From the NCBI GenBank assembly GCA_019096155.1, contig JAHCVI010000001.1, positions 2,666,001 through 2,730,000 of the forward strand: a stretch of DNA of 64,000 nt, given 5' to 3'. A program made the position numbers and the translations under genes. The stretch is from Staphylotrichum longicolle (lineage: Eukaryota; Ascomycota; Sordariomycetes; Sordariales; Chaetomiaceae). Position 1 is the first letter of the stretch. The number at the start of each line of letters is the position of its first letter. Positions 22,737 through 33,836 of the stretch are shown here, piece by piece. A model generated the notes under the pieces. It did not search any database. It saw nothing but the letters and a program-made list of their open reading frames with translations, and had not been told where the DNA came from.

Positions 22737-25506
22737 TTACAATGCGATAAACTCGTTCGCCCGGCCCGTGAGCACCGCCGGCCCCTGCATCCTGACCAGT
22801 CCCGGTCGCGACATGAACGGGTTCGAGTCTGCGAACGCCGGGCAGCACCCATATCGACCCCTGAATCTCTCCTGGGAAATCATCCTTTGCCCGCGCTCCC
22901 CGCTCCAACTCCGCATCGCGCCGCATACGCTCCTCCCGCAGTATCCGCTCCTCTTCCCTCCGCAGCCTGTCCTCATCTCTCCGGCCTGTCCTCGCGGACC
23001 TCCCTGTCCCTCGCCCGCTCCGCCTCGCGGTCAACCACCCGCGTCCTGCCGCCGCGTGGTGTGGGTGGTACCCACCCTCCTCCCGATCCTCGCGCTCGCC
23101 AGGCGACAGCCTGAGCCTATCCATGTTCCTCTCCAGCCCGTCCCTGTCCATGCCCACCCGGGGGCGGGTGTACCCGTCGGCGGGCCGGTACAGCCTGACG
23201 CCAGACGGCGGCCGGGGGTCGTGACGATGCCGGTCCATGCTGCGGCTCCGGCCGCGCCTGTTCAGCTCCCGCACGGGGCTCCGATCCCGCCCCTGGTGGT
23301 GGTGGTGGTGGTCCCTGTCGTACTCCCTGCCCCTGTCTCTCTCGCGCCCACTGCCCCGGTCTAGACTCAAACTCCGCGCCCGACCGTGATGGCGTTCCCG
23401 ATCCTGGCTCCGCGACCTGTCCCGCCCATGGCGGTGGTGGTGAGGATGCCTCTCCCGTCGCAGACTCCTGCTCCTACTCCTGCTTCTCGATCTCGATCTA
23501 GACCTAGACTCGGACCGCGACCGCGACCGCGACCGGTCGCGCGGATCCCAGCTCCGGCTCCGGCCCCTATCCCTATCCCTATCCCTACTTTGATCCCGCC
23601 GATCGCGATCCCGACTCCGATCCCGATGCTGAATGACAACCGGCACCGGCACCGGCGACCCGCCCCGCGTCGCCTTGGTCGACGCCGCCGCGGCCACCAC
23701 CACCCGCTCGCCATGCGCTCGGCCATGGTGATGGCCTCCTCGCGCGTGTCGGCGCGGCCGGCGGCGTAGGCGCTGGCGTAGATCTGCTTGGGGTCGATGG
23801 CGCCCTGGTTCATGCGCGGGTTGGCGTTCGGGTTCATGTTCATGTTCATGTTCATGGGGCCGGCATGCCCTGGCCCTGTCCCTGACCCTGGCCCTGGCCC
23901 TGACCTTGAATATGGGGAGGATGAGCCGGGATGGTGATCGGGGGTGGGGGTGGCGGGTGAGGGTGGGGGGGCCCTTGCATCCTGGTCCTGGGATGTATCG
24001 GGGTTGAGGGGCGCCGGGCGGGGAGGGGGGCGGGGGATATGGATTGGTCCGCCGACTCCTGTGCCCGGTCTTGGGCCCAGCGGGATCTGGATGGGGGCTG
24101 GCGGGGACGGGGGGATGGGGGGCCGGGCCGGTGCCGGCTGGCCGGGGCGGGACGAAAGCTTGCTGGACGGGTTGCTGGGGGAAGGGGCTGTGGCTCCGGT
24201 TGGGGATGGAGATGGAGTGACGTCTGTCGCGCATGTTGGGACGGTGAGGTTGGATGTGGACTGGGCCGTGGCCGGTGTTGAAGTTGGGTTGGCCGTAGTG
24301 GGCTGGGTTTTCGCGCGGCGAGGGTTTGCGCGAGTTGTCGTAGGAGCCGCGGTGGGAAACGTAGGAGCCCGTGGAGGGTGTGGTGCAGTCTGTTTCGTCG
24401 TCACCGACGACGCTGAAGCCCTCGGAATAGACCGAGTCGTCGGTGCTGGCCGGAGAGTGGGCGCCGTGACGGTTGCGAGGGTCAGGGCGGCGAGGAGCGG
24501 GCTGAATGATGGTGACGTCCCGGCCGCGGTCGTATGTTTGGGCGTGACCGCCAACGTTGGGGCTTCTGGGCGCGAGAACTCTCGTGGGCATGTTCTGTGA
24601 TGGCGACGGGTGGTACTCCTGGGCCCGGCCCACGGGTGGCTGGGCGTAGACCGGCTGAATGGCCCTGAGCTGGGCATTCTGGTGGTTCAGCAGGGCGATG
24701 GGGTCCACGTTGGGCCGGGGAGTCCGCTTGAAGTAGGCGGTGAGGCAGACTCGCTCTGTGACCTTCTTCGTGTCTCTGGACTTGGAAGGCATCTTTGAAG
24801 GTGCTCGCGTGCGAAGCAAGCCGGGCTCCTTGCGATGTCTTTCCTTTCTCCGGTCCTTTTCCCTCTCTCTCTCCCGGCCCCTTTCCCTCTCCCTGGAGTC
24901 CTTCTCCTTGGATTTCTCCTGGATCTGGTCATCCAACTGGACGAGAATGGTCTGAAACCAGGCATCGTCAGACTTCTGTAGTTCTTCGTGGGCGAGCTCA
25001 ATCTGGCGCTGCTCGTCGGGGCTCAGGGACGCCTTCTTCTCGGCCACGGAGATGGTGTCGCGGTTGAGCTTGCGGACGAGGTTGGCGACTTGGAGCTTGG
25101 AGATGCCGCGGTCCTCGACACACATGACGCACTCCCAGCCGGATTTTCGTTTCCTGCCGTCGGTGCTGTAGCCATTGCCCTCGTCTGCCTTCGTCAGACG
25201 GACCACGACGTACTCGGAACTCGCCTCGCGGGCCTGCTCGGCTGTTGGAGGCCGCTCCCTGCGGAGGTCTGAGATCCTGGCAGTGGTCTTGGGCTGGGCG
25301 ACGGCGTAGTGTTGTTGCTGCTGTTGGTATGGTGCCGGGGTGGCGACCGGCCGGGCAGGGTGATATTGCTGTGCTTGGGGGTGGCCATTGACGACACGGA
25401 TTGGCTGCTGGCCGTATCCGGCGGGAGGGTGTTGGTTAGCACCCGGCGTGCCTGGCCCTCTCTGAGGCTGGGCCCCGTGGAAGGCGATGTAGCCGTCTCC
25501 AGACAT
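22737..25506 (-). CDS. Long disordered Arg/Ser-rich protein with frame breaks
   Basis: The start at 25506 (MSGDGYIAFHG) follows a plausible leader. Residues about 90-215 are the only compact region: YVVVRLTKADEGNGYS, then GWECVMCVEDRGISK, LVRKLNRDTIS and WFQTILVQLDDQ. The rest is low-complexity Pro/Gln-, Arg/Glu- and Arg/Ser/Asp-rich text resembling RNA-processing RS proteins. Single-frame reading fails in the second half. Plausible coding text moves between frames at about 23981, 23855, 23706, 23048, 22980 and 22865, mostly in C or G runs. For example, MNMNMN followed by IYASAYAAGRADTREEA is in a different frame from the text on both sides. The last credible segment (MSRPGLVRMQGPAVLTGRA) stops at 22737, while the single long frame runs on to 22711. 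I do not recognise the family; function unknown. Confidence 0.6.
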
Positions 25507-26229
25507 CTTGTGGTTGCTCTGTTGGGAGAACAACTGAGAGAACGGGAGAACGGAGGAAAGAGATAATAAAGGGGTCGACCCTCCAAGTCTGTAACCTGGA
25601 ACGGTGGACACGTTGGAAGGGAGGAGTGGTTCTTTCTGCCTCTGCCCCTGACAACAGGCAGTAGGGTGTGGAATCAAAGTCACTTATACCGGGTGGGTGC
25701 CAGGTGTATTGGTGTCAAGCAAGGCGAGACCCACAGACTGAGCAAGTCATCAAGGGGTCAATCGGGGCGCAGCAGGGCGATCGGAAACTTTCTGATTGAG
25801 GATTGCGGAGAAGGTCCATCACAGAGACTGGGCACACGTTGGTGGTTTATAATATTTCGCCCGTGTATGGTGCTCAAGACCAAGAGCCGCTTCACAGTTA
25901 CGCAACACAAAGGTCAAGCCCGGACGGAAACGAGGTGGGTGTGTCCAACCCGCCCGGACAAGGGTGTTGAGGGTGGCAGAGGGATGCAGTGCATCACTGT
26001 GGTAACACGGTCGATCTTTGAGCGTTGACATATGAATACCATATCACAACGAGGCAACCAAAAGTCATGCCACGCGTCCGGGAGGGAACCAACTCCGTGA
26101 GCTCGGCTATCGGATGGCCGTCTCTGGTGGATGGGGCCCCGCGTGGTGTCCCAGACATCGCAACGCCGTGCAAGTGGGTGGCTTCCTGAGGTACCGAATA
26201 CAAGCTGGGGAGTTGATCGGTTTCTGCAG

Positions 26230-26280
26230 GCGTGGAAGCGTGGAAGCGTAGAAGCGTGGAAGCGTGGAAGCGTGGAAGCT
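26230..26280. repeat. 8-bp minisatellite (GGAAGCGT)n
   Basis: Six successive copies of an 8-bp unit GGAAGCGT, one of them with a G-to-A change, run directly into a short CTG triplet run. It lies in the gene-poor region. Confidence 0.85.
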
Positions 26281-28111
26281 GCTGCTGCTGGCCATCGGTA
26301 ATCTCTATGGGCCATCGTTGGTCTTGGGAGGGGGGAGGTTGCAGCCCCTCTAGTCGGGCGGACCATTTTCAGATGTGAAGCGAACCAACATGTCGACTCG
26401 TTTGCCTTGTCTGACGGACGCCGCTTGGCCGGGCACGGCAAGGCAACTCCTAGACTGGGCGTGTCAAATATTCATCAAGTGTGAAGGCTGCATCGGGCAA
26501 CCCGCGGGCCTGGTCCTGTTGAGGCTCCCATTCGTCGAACCGATCACTTGTGAGACCATGTGGTCGGCGCCTCAATTTGGGTTTGATTCCAGTCGCCAGG
26601 GTGAGCTCGGAAAGGTCTGGAAGGTCTAGGATGGTGATTTACCTTACCTACAGAGGTGACGGAAGGAGGCAACTGAGGGAGAGGGAAGGTGTGCCGTGCT
26701 CTGCCGTATTTCGTCCCGTCAGCCCCGCATTCCTCCAACCCACCTTCATCTTTGACCTCCTTCCTTCCCTCCCTTCCAGCTCTTCAGTTCGGACTGCTCT
26801 AGCTCCTTCCAACCCCCAGATTTGCCATTACCCGCCAGTTTCAGACCCAGACCTGCAGTCAGAACCTTGTCAATCATCTCTTGCTTGTCTTTTTTTGCCC
26901 CCCTCTGCTTGCTCGCGCATAAGCAGTGCGGCTCTGCAAGGTGATGTCTGCTTGTGTCCTGGGCAACCAGTGTTACACGGTGTCTGTCGTTGCACAGATA
27001 AGCAAGGCCTAGTGACACCTCGCACAGGAGCGCAGACGGGGGGCGATGCTGGCGAGGTTGCACATGCAGTTGACAGAACGATCCGTGTCTTGGTGATCCA
27101 GCTCCACCAAGAATCTCGAGCAGACGAGGCAATGGTGGGTGGTCAACTCTCAGATCTGACCCCCCTTCGACAGCCTCATCATTTCCAACCCTTTGGTTTC
27201 GAGGTGAAGCAACCACTCGCACCCCACCTTGTTGGCGACCGAGGTGAGAGCCACAAGGCATAAGATCGCTTGCCCCTCACCTCCATTGCCGCCTCACCTT
27301 TGAACGAACCTGTCGGAGGAGCAGCTTCATTTTCAACCGCACCCTTCACCGTTTCCTATTTCGATCACCGGTCCCCCTTCGTCCATCCCTCTCCTCAATC
27401 CTACGGCTGATTCTCTTCTGCCGTGTGTGAATGCACCCGCCCGTCTCGCAGCTGACCGACTGCCCAAGCAAGACAAGCAATAGGATTCGAGTGGAATGGC
27501 TTGGCATATGCATATGCATGAGCTAGAAACGAATGCAGCCCCCAGCATACCTTGCATACGTACGACACAGTGACATCCCGGATCAATTGCCCAGCGCCCA
27601 GCTGCAGTGTCGTTTGCCGGGCGCGACATAGCCTCATGGAAGTGGGGACCGGACAAACGTACCAGATTGAGTCGGTAACACAACCATGCCCAGAGATGGG
27701 CACGATGGCGGCTGATGCACAGCGCCGAACGGGAGCAGGATTGAGGACGGAGCGGCAGGACGGAACCGTGATCCGACCAGAGCTGGCGATGATATGCTCG
27801 GCTGCCTCCTCGCCCATGAGGCTCAACTTGATATCAAGAGACACAAGGCTGTGCTTAGAAAGCACCAACGTCGCACTCCCCATTTCACGCTGTTTTGCCC
27901 CTTTGAGCGCCACCGAGGCACCCCAGTGGGCGTTCTCTCTCTGCCTTGCCCTCCTCCTGGATCAGGAAAATCGGCAATCATGATGAGGAATCTTGATGGT
28001 TGCCTTGACTTGACTGCTCAGTTGCCTTCTTTCAACTGTGCGCGGTCATGTTGCTTTGCCATGTTCTGCTTATGCCGTGACAGCGTCTCGGCTGGACAGT
28101 TTGCTTGTGGT

Positions 28112-28189
28112 AGAGGAGCCTTGTGAGATCCAGTCGCAGAGGAGCTTTTTGAGATTCAGTCGCAGAGGAGCCTTGTGAGATTCAGTCAT
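28112..28189. repeat. Three tandem copies of a 26-bp unit
   Basis: Three head-to-tail 26-bp copies begin at 28112, 28138 and 28164, each starting AGAGGAGC and ending GATYCAGTC plus two or three bases. Copies differ by only a few substitutions and have equal length. Confidence 0.85.
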
Positions 28190-29259
28190 GTCAAGGCCAC
28201 AGCTTACCGAATATCTCCGGTATGCTCCGGTTGACAGATCTGCTCTCGATAGATGGGGGGAACTGCCCGGCTCGTTCAGGTATCCCGGCCCACGATGCCT
28301 TGTGCAATGATGATCAATCTTAAGGAAGTTCCACAGGCCTCTTGTCTCACTCTGTTCTTGGCTAGAACACACCAATACACACATGCCGGTCGAGTGTCTG
28401 GGGTTTGGCAACGTTCATCTCTGTGACCACTGCAGGAGGTCTTTACCCCTTTCAGGAGGAACCCGTCGGTGACGACGAAGCACAGCCTGCCGAGATCCAG
28501 CTACTGCATTATCACAATACACCCCATTTTGAGGAGCCCTAACATTGGAACACAGCCCATCGATTGTCCTGGGGAGCCAACAAAAACACATGCCGTCCGA
28601 CCTCGGTTCCTAATCCGAGTTTGACACCAGTAGCACAGCATCGATAGTCAGCACAGCATCAAGCAGTGACTGTGATGGACCAACCTTGGCCTTTTTGTTT
28701 TCTTTGTCAGTCCCTGCGGAGAAGAGACCGAGCCCAAGCCCACCTCGTTCCATGCACCACACTGGGGAACCGCCTCCTCGACCCATGTCGGCCCTTTGCA
28801 CTAGACTCAAGCAACAAAACAGAGTGTCTGTAATCACACAACCCAAACCACCGCAATCCACAGTGAAATTGTCCCTCGTGTCTCAGAATCGTATTTCTTT
28901 CTAACCAACATAACCGACATAGTGAAGAAATGCCTCTTCCCCCCTTTTCCCCTCAACCACTCCTGACTGCCAACCTCCCAGCCAGCACGACAACAACAAA
29001 GCTGCCAGTGAAAAATACAAACACCTAACGTTGCTCAACGCATTAAATCGCCAGCACTTTACTCCAATCCCCCCGAAGCAGGCCCAAACCCAGACTGCCA
29101 ATACTCAGACACTAGCATCAACGCCCAGCAAATACCCCCTTTTACCTCTCCCCACTCAGCATCCAGATCGCAACAGAAATAAGCCCGACTCGGCCCGACT
29201 CAGCGCACAACCAACCAAGAGATCAACAAAATCACCAAGCATCGACCCAACGGACGGTC

Positions 29260-29419
29260 GACAACCGCCGAGTAACCTCCGCAGCCCACAACCAAACAAA
29301 CATCATACAATAATCCAACGAACGAACGACAACCGCCGAGTAACCTCCGCAGCAGACAACCAACAAAACGCCATACATTAGTCTCCAACAAACGGCACCA
29401 CCGAGTAAACCTCCACAGC
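29260..29419. repeat. Dispersed direct repeats spaced about 67 bp
   Basis: Two identical 26-bp copies containing CAACCGCCGAGTAACCTCCG lie at 29260-29285 and 29328-29353. A degenerate third copy is at about 29394-29419. Between them are AC-rich spacers that also share short words such as CCAACAAA, so the region looks like a decayed tandem array with a 66-68 bp period. Confidence 0.75.
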
Positions 29420-29777
29420 CCGCACCCAACAAAAACACCCCGAGTACTACCCCCCCATTCATATCACACTCTGCAGCTGCCCAGCTCAAATGCGCCCGAG
29501 TAACCCCAGTCATCACAGGATTTCCCCAACCCGCTATACAACGACCACACGGCATGTACAAGATGTCATGACGACCAAACAGTGAGACAAAAGGCCGACA
29601 TCGCATGCCAGTAGCACAAATGCCGTGTATCTTGTTAGCCCTGAAACCCCTGACCCCTGACGCTCGCATGCAACCAGCGTTAACCGGGTGCTCTCACCGA
29701 GGTAGTGTGACCATCATGATAGTCTTGAAGCAATAAACTGCTCTTCATTGACTTTGACAATCAACGTCACCGAAGAC

Positions 29778-29817
29778 TGCCCAACATTTCGGGAAGAGTT
29801 GGGCAGCCGAAATGTTG
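29778..29817. repeat. Two overlapping, mutually exclusive perfect inverted repeats
   Basis: CTGCCCAAC (29778-29786) pairs perfectly with GTTGGGCAG (29798-29806). CAACATTTCGG (29782-29792) pairs perfectly with CCGAAATGTTG (29807-29817). The two stems share bases 29782-29786, so only one can form at a time. The element lies about 200 bp past the stop codon of the secreted-protein gene on the minus strand, where its 3' UTR or transcription end would be. Confidence 0.75.
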
Positions 29818-30018
29818 TGATAGCACATTCTCATGATACCACCTTCAGAACGAGACAGTGGCAATGGAAACGCACTCAAAAGCAAAGACATCAGTGTCTG
29901 ATTCTCTAACCTACACCTCTACCCGATGCACGCCGACCCCAAATAACAATAGCCTAAGCCTTGCCCCACGGTGTACATGCTGCTGTCTCACAAAGCGCAT
30001 TCATCATCATCCAACCAC

Positions 30019-31753
30019 TTAATCACAGTCGTCCTCGCAGTTGTCGTCCGACCCATCGCTCGACTCCTCGTCGCTGCAGTCATCCTCGCAGTCGTCGTTG
30101 GACCCGTCGCTCGAGTCATCATCACTGCAGTCATCCTCGCAGTCATCATTGGACCCGTCGTCACTGTCGTCGTCATGGCAAGACTGAGAGCTGCAGCCTC
30201 CGTGTCTCTGGTTGTAACCTTGCCCATGCTGACCCTGGCTGATATTGTAACCACCGGGATACGAAACCTCCTGATTCTGACGGTGGGAGCCTTCTTGCTT
30301 GTGAGAATCCTTGTGGTCATCGTGGTGGGAATCCTTTTGGTCGCGGTGATAGGAGTTCTCCTGATTGCCGTGATGGGACTCCTCCTGCTTGCCGCCGTGG
30401 AAATCTTGCTGCTTGTTTTGGAGGGGGGTCACCTGCCTGCGGCCACAAGAGTCGCCATGGCAGTCGTTCTGCTTGCGGCCACAAGAGTCTCCATGGCAAT
30501 CGTTCTGCTTGCGCCCACAAGAGTCACCATGGCAGCCCTTGTCCTCGTGGCAGGTGGGAATTTGCGGCTCACAGGTCGCCCACGCAGGAGGGTGGTGAAA
30601 GGGAAAGGCCGGAACCGTGATGTTTTGCCGAAACTCCTCATCGTGGTGACCATGGTGTCCGTGGTGGCCCTTCTTCTTCTTCTCAGAGATGATCTGGCGG
30701 TCGGCGTGATGGAACTTCTCAAAGACCCAGCAGGAGTAGAGGTGCTTGGTGTTGTAATGACCGCCAAATCGCTTGTGCTCCTTGCTGACCCAATGCTCCT
30801 CCTCACGGTCCTTGTGGCCATGCTTCTTCTTCTTGTCCTTTTTGCCCCTGTCGTTCTTGTCGTTGTGTCCGTCCTGCTCTTGGATGTACCCTTGGTAGCC
30901 TTCGAACCCAAGGTGCCCGTCGTGCCCGTCGAGTCCGCCATGCCCACCCTGCCCACCGAAACCACCACCAAACGCACCGCTGATTCCGCCATGCTGACCG
31001 TGCTCATCATAGCCCTGGCTGTGGCCGTAGTCGAGGTTTCCATCGATCTCACCATGGCCGCTGAATCCGCCATGACCGCCGAGCCCGCCGAGCCCGTGGA
31101 TCGAGTAACCCCAGGAATGGGAGAAATGATTGTCCGGGCCAGCGTGAATCTAAGAGCGCGCAGTGTCAGCACTCCAAGGTGGAAAATTTGCAGAAAGAAT
31201 TGGTTCGACATACCTCAAACGTGTTCTCGGTGCCACTCTTGGCCGAGTCGTACTTCACGCCCATCTCGCGGGACTTGATGTAGTGATCAGGACGGCCGTA
31301 ACCTGCGAACAAGGGCCACTCCATCCGGGCGGGAAGAGTCCTGCCATCGATCTGGCCATGGCCGGCAAAGTCCCATGATTGGTTCTTGTGAGACTCCTTG
31401 TCATGGCCCCATCCGACCTCGATTCTGCAATGGACGAGGTGGGGTGCGTTACCGAGCAGAGGGAGAAGGGTCCCCAGGTGGGCGTTGGTCTTGGGGCAGT
31501 CGTCCGTTACGATGTAGTTCCAGAGAAATGACCACTTGTACCTGTGAATTGTGCGTGAGGTCTCGATCTCCTTCTTGTGCTTGTGGCCGTGGCCATGGCC
31601 CTCGTCCCTCTCGTGGATGTCAGTCTGGTCAACCTCGGCAAAGCAGGTGATGCGGTTGGAGCCGTATGCCGTCTTGGGACATGTTGATCCTGCGGCGACA
31701 GATGTGGGATAGGTCAGGGCCGCGACGAGGCCGACCGAAAGAGCCTTCTTCAT
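30019..31753 (-). CDS. Secreted His/Gly-rich protein with repeated Cys/Asp tail
   Basis: Exons are 31753-31214 and 31149-30019, 556 residues. An intron of 64 nt (GTATGT donor, GCTGACA branch) separates them. Residues 1-21 are a signal peptide (MKKALSVGLVAALTYPTSVA). A Cys-containing region of about 160 residues follows (WSFLWNYIVTDDCPKTN, HCRIEVGWGHD); I do not recognise its family. The middle is Gly/His-rich, then Lys/His-rich. Three 12-residue repeats (CHGDSCGRKQND) lie at about 385-419. The last 55 residues contain three 17-residue acidic repeats with C-x3-C pairs (CEDDCSDDDSSDGSNDD). His, Cys and Asp clusters suggest extracellular or cell-wall metal binding; this is inference. The 435-codon frame on the opposite strand is an antisense artefact of the repeats. 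Confidence 0.85.
30023..30170 (-). repeat. 51-bp tandem repeats in the Cys/Asp tail
   Basis: Three near-identical 51-bp units encode the 17-residue acidic C-x3-C repeats at the end of the secreted protein. Unit number could vary between strains through slippage. Confidence 0.8.
30435..30537 (-). repeat. 36-bp tandem repeats encoding CHGDSCGRKQND
   Basis: Nearly three copies of a 36-bp unit, differing at a few third-codon positions, encode the 12-residue Cys/His repeats of the secreted protein. Synonymous differences suggest that the protein repeat is maintained. Confidence 0.85.
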
Positions 31754-32987
31754 GACGCCGGTAGATGATGGAAAAGCTGATCTGGCGAGAGGGCAAATGG
31801 ATTAAACAAGCCAAGTTGATGATGATAAGCACTGAGGCCAAAAAGATGGATAAGCTCTGGTGTCAAGGAGGACTGTTGGGGACGGAAGAGGGAAGAGTTT
31901 TGATCAAGAACTGGCAACGAGGAAGATTTGGGGGATTAAATGGGTGTGCCGCCGGGGTAGTCAGGTTCCCAACTCTTTCCATTTCTGCTGGGATGCGGAA
32001 GGGGTGGGCTCACATTGGTGAGTGTCAGTAGCCAGGGAAGGTTTGGGAAAAGGGAAGGGACAGCGTGCTCGGGGGAGCTGGAACCCGCTTGAGGCCGGCC
32101 TAGGCCGCTCTGAATGGCGCTCGGCAAGCGCTGCTGAGGTTGGTGCGGGAGTTCACGTCTGCCACGTTCAAATGGTAGGTTGCTGGGAAAGAGCGAGACA
32201 CGGACTTGGTTGCTCCCCAGGAACGTCCCACAGAAGGAACTTGGTGGTTGATACCCGTCTCCGTTGCCTTCACGTGAGCCTGAACAGGTCATTGAACAGA
32301 GGACTTGCATTTCCAGGCAATAATCATGGAAGGGGGACATGTTTTTCACAAGCAAACGAGAAGAACACTCGTGTGAGCTCACAGAAACGCGGCGCTCCTG
32401 CAGACGGCATCCACAAACGTATTGACCGATTGTTTGTCGGGTCTTCTTTCCCTGACAGTTGGGCAACTTCCACTGCTGAATGGCGGTTCTGCCTTCGAGC
32501 TGTGCACCCCAAAACCCGGACCGGTTGGAGCAAGCAAGCGAGGTCTTGAACCCGACAGCGCACCGTCCGCTTCTTTCCAAGATCTCTCCTGCCAATTCCC
32601 ACACCCAGTTCTGCTCCACTGCCGACCTCCATCCCAACCCGAGGTTGGGTTGGGGTGTTTCCTCGCCATTGCCTTTGTCAAGGTCGGAAAGAATGCTGCA
32701 GGAGCGGACTCGTCCGATAGCAGGAGCTGAGGGGGCCGATGCCCTGAGCCCAGAGCCTCTCGTCGGGATGACTTCTGTGCGACTAGCTCCACGCTCCCAG
32801 TCGAAGAGACCACATCCCGTCAACCATCCCTGACCACCTAGGCGCTTGGATGGGTACTAGACTTATGGGTGGCTGTTCCCGGTCCCATTCATGTGCCACC
32901 CTCTCGCATGCAAAAAGTTGAAGCAAGAACAGACCTCCGCGACAGACTGAGCCCGATTGGATCCGACCATCCCGTCATGAGCACCAC
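31754..32987. other. Intergenic region
   Basis: This lies between two minus-strand genes. A 295-codon frame (31936-32823, minus) is open, but its composition is erratic, it has no domain, and frames of 100-175 codons overlap it on both strands. I do not call it a gene. Confidence 0.4.
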
Positions 32988-33836
32988 TCACAGCGCACCG
33001 AACGTAACCTCCCGCGCCTTCTCCTTATCCCGCACAAAATACCACGTATCCAGTATCCTGTCCTCGTCGGTGCCCGTGCGCTGGACCAGCGTGGTGTACA
33101 GCCTCCACCCATGCGCCTCCATGGTCTCGAGCAGCCTCATCAGCATGATCCTCATCTTGACGCTCGCCTCGCCCCTGGACCGCCACGGGGTGCCCTTGAG
33201 CTCAAACTCAAACGAGTCGTGGCTCCAGCCGCCCTTGTCAAAGTAGTCCAGCCCCTGCAGCATCTTCTTCAGCGCCGTGATCAACACCCCCAAGTGATCG
33301 TGATCGTGGCCGTGCTCGTCCTCCCCCCCGCCGCCCGACAACCTCACGCCGGGAGCATCGTACACCACCCGCAGCTTGTCCTTGGCCAACGGCGCCAGGC
33401 CAAGCCACTCGACGGCCGGCAGCGACTGCCCGTCCCCGACCTGCTTGAAAATGAGCGTGTCCTTGGCCGTGTACCGCCGGCTGCACAGCACGGGGGCGAC
33501 CAGCGCCCAGCCGCGCTCGTGGAGGAAGGCCAGCACGTTGCGCAGCAGGCGGATGCCGCCGACGTGCTGCTGGCTGCGGTAGTAGCCAAACGGGCTGCCC
33601 TTGAACTTGAAGTCGTAGGACTGGTCGAGGCGGGACTGGGACTCGAGACCCGGCGGCCAGCTGGCGACGACGAGAGACTCAAAAGCGGGGAGGAGGGAGT
33701 CGGGAAAGGAGAGGAGGCGGATGGTGTCGGATTTGTGGAGCGAGAGGGTTGCGTAGGAAGAGGTGGTGGAAGTGTTAGGTAGGGAAAAGGGCGTGACGGG
33801 GGAGCTGGAGGTGGGGGTGGTGGTAGTTGAGGACAT
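32988..33836 (-). CDS. Protein with an internally duplicated domain, unknown function
   Basis: A single exon of 282 residues. I chose the ATG at 33836 (MSSTTTTPTSS) rather than one 26 codons upstream because the former opens a Ser/Thr-rich disordered start typical of fungal proteins. Two similar halves are visible. The first (about 60-131) has DFKFKGSP, RLLRNVLAFLHERGW and KDTLIF. The second (about 199-270) has FEFELKGTP, LMRLLETMEAHGW and ILDTWYF, with nearly the same spacing. A His/Asp run (DEHGHDHDH) sits between them. Similar proteins occur in many filamentous fungi as uncharacterised conserved proteins. I cannot assign a function. Confidence 0.8.
   Translation of the reverse strand: MSSTTTTPTSSSPVTPFSLPNTSTTSSYATLSLHKSDTIRLLSFPDSLLPAFESLVVASWPPGLESQSRLDQSYDFKFKGSPFGYYRSQQHVGGIRLLRNVLAFLHERGWALVAPVLCSRRYTAKDTLIFKQVGDGQSLPAVEWLGLAPLAKDKLRVVYDAPGVRLSGGGGEDEHGHDHDHLGVLITALKKMLQGLDYFDKGGWSHDSFEFELKGTPWRSRGEASVKMRIMLMRLLETMEAHGWRLYTTLVQRTGTDEDRILDTWYFVRDKEKAREVTFGAL

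Larger units (their letters stand above)
25507..30018. other. 4.5 kb gene-poor intergenic region
   Basis: No supported gene was found in this unusually long stretch. Overlapping frames at 26550-27263 (+) and 26746-27261 (-) are antisense to each other and have no domain. The region holds three small repeat families and a bistable inverted repeat, listed separately. It may contain noncoding transcripts or long promoters, but nothing in the sequence proves it. Confidence 0.4.

Noticed and set aside
23944..24600. 218-codon Gly/Val-rich plus-strand frame
   Set aside because: It is antisense to the Pro/Ser/Arg-rich gene on the minus strand.
26550..27263. 237-codon plus frame overlapped by a 171-codon minus frame
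   Set aside because: The two are mutually antisense, neither shows a domain, and no donor/acceptor pairs extend them.
28112..29419. CRISPR-like arrays of short direct repeats
   Set aside because: The repeats are few, without regular unique spacers, and the sequence is eukaryotic.
29971..31278. 435-codon open frame on the plus strand, very Val/Leu-rich
   Set aside because: It is the complement of the secreted protein's His/Asp/Gly-rich repeats; the hydrophobic text is a codon artefact and the minus-strand gene has a signal peptide and proper splice sites.
31936..32823. 295-codon minus-strand frame
   Set aside because: Open but without recognisable motifs or compositional regularity, and overlapped by competing frames on both strands.
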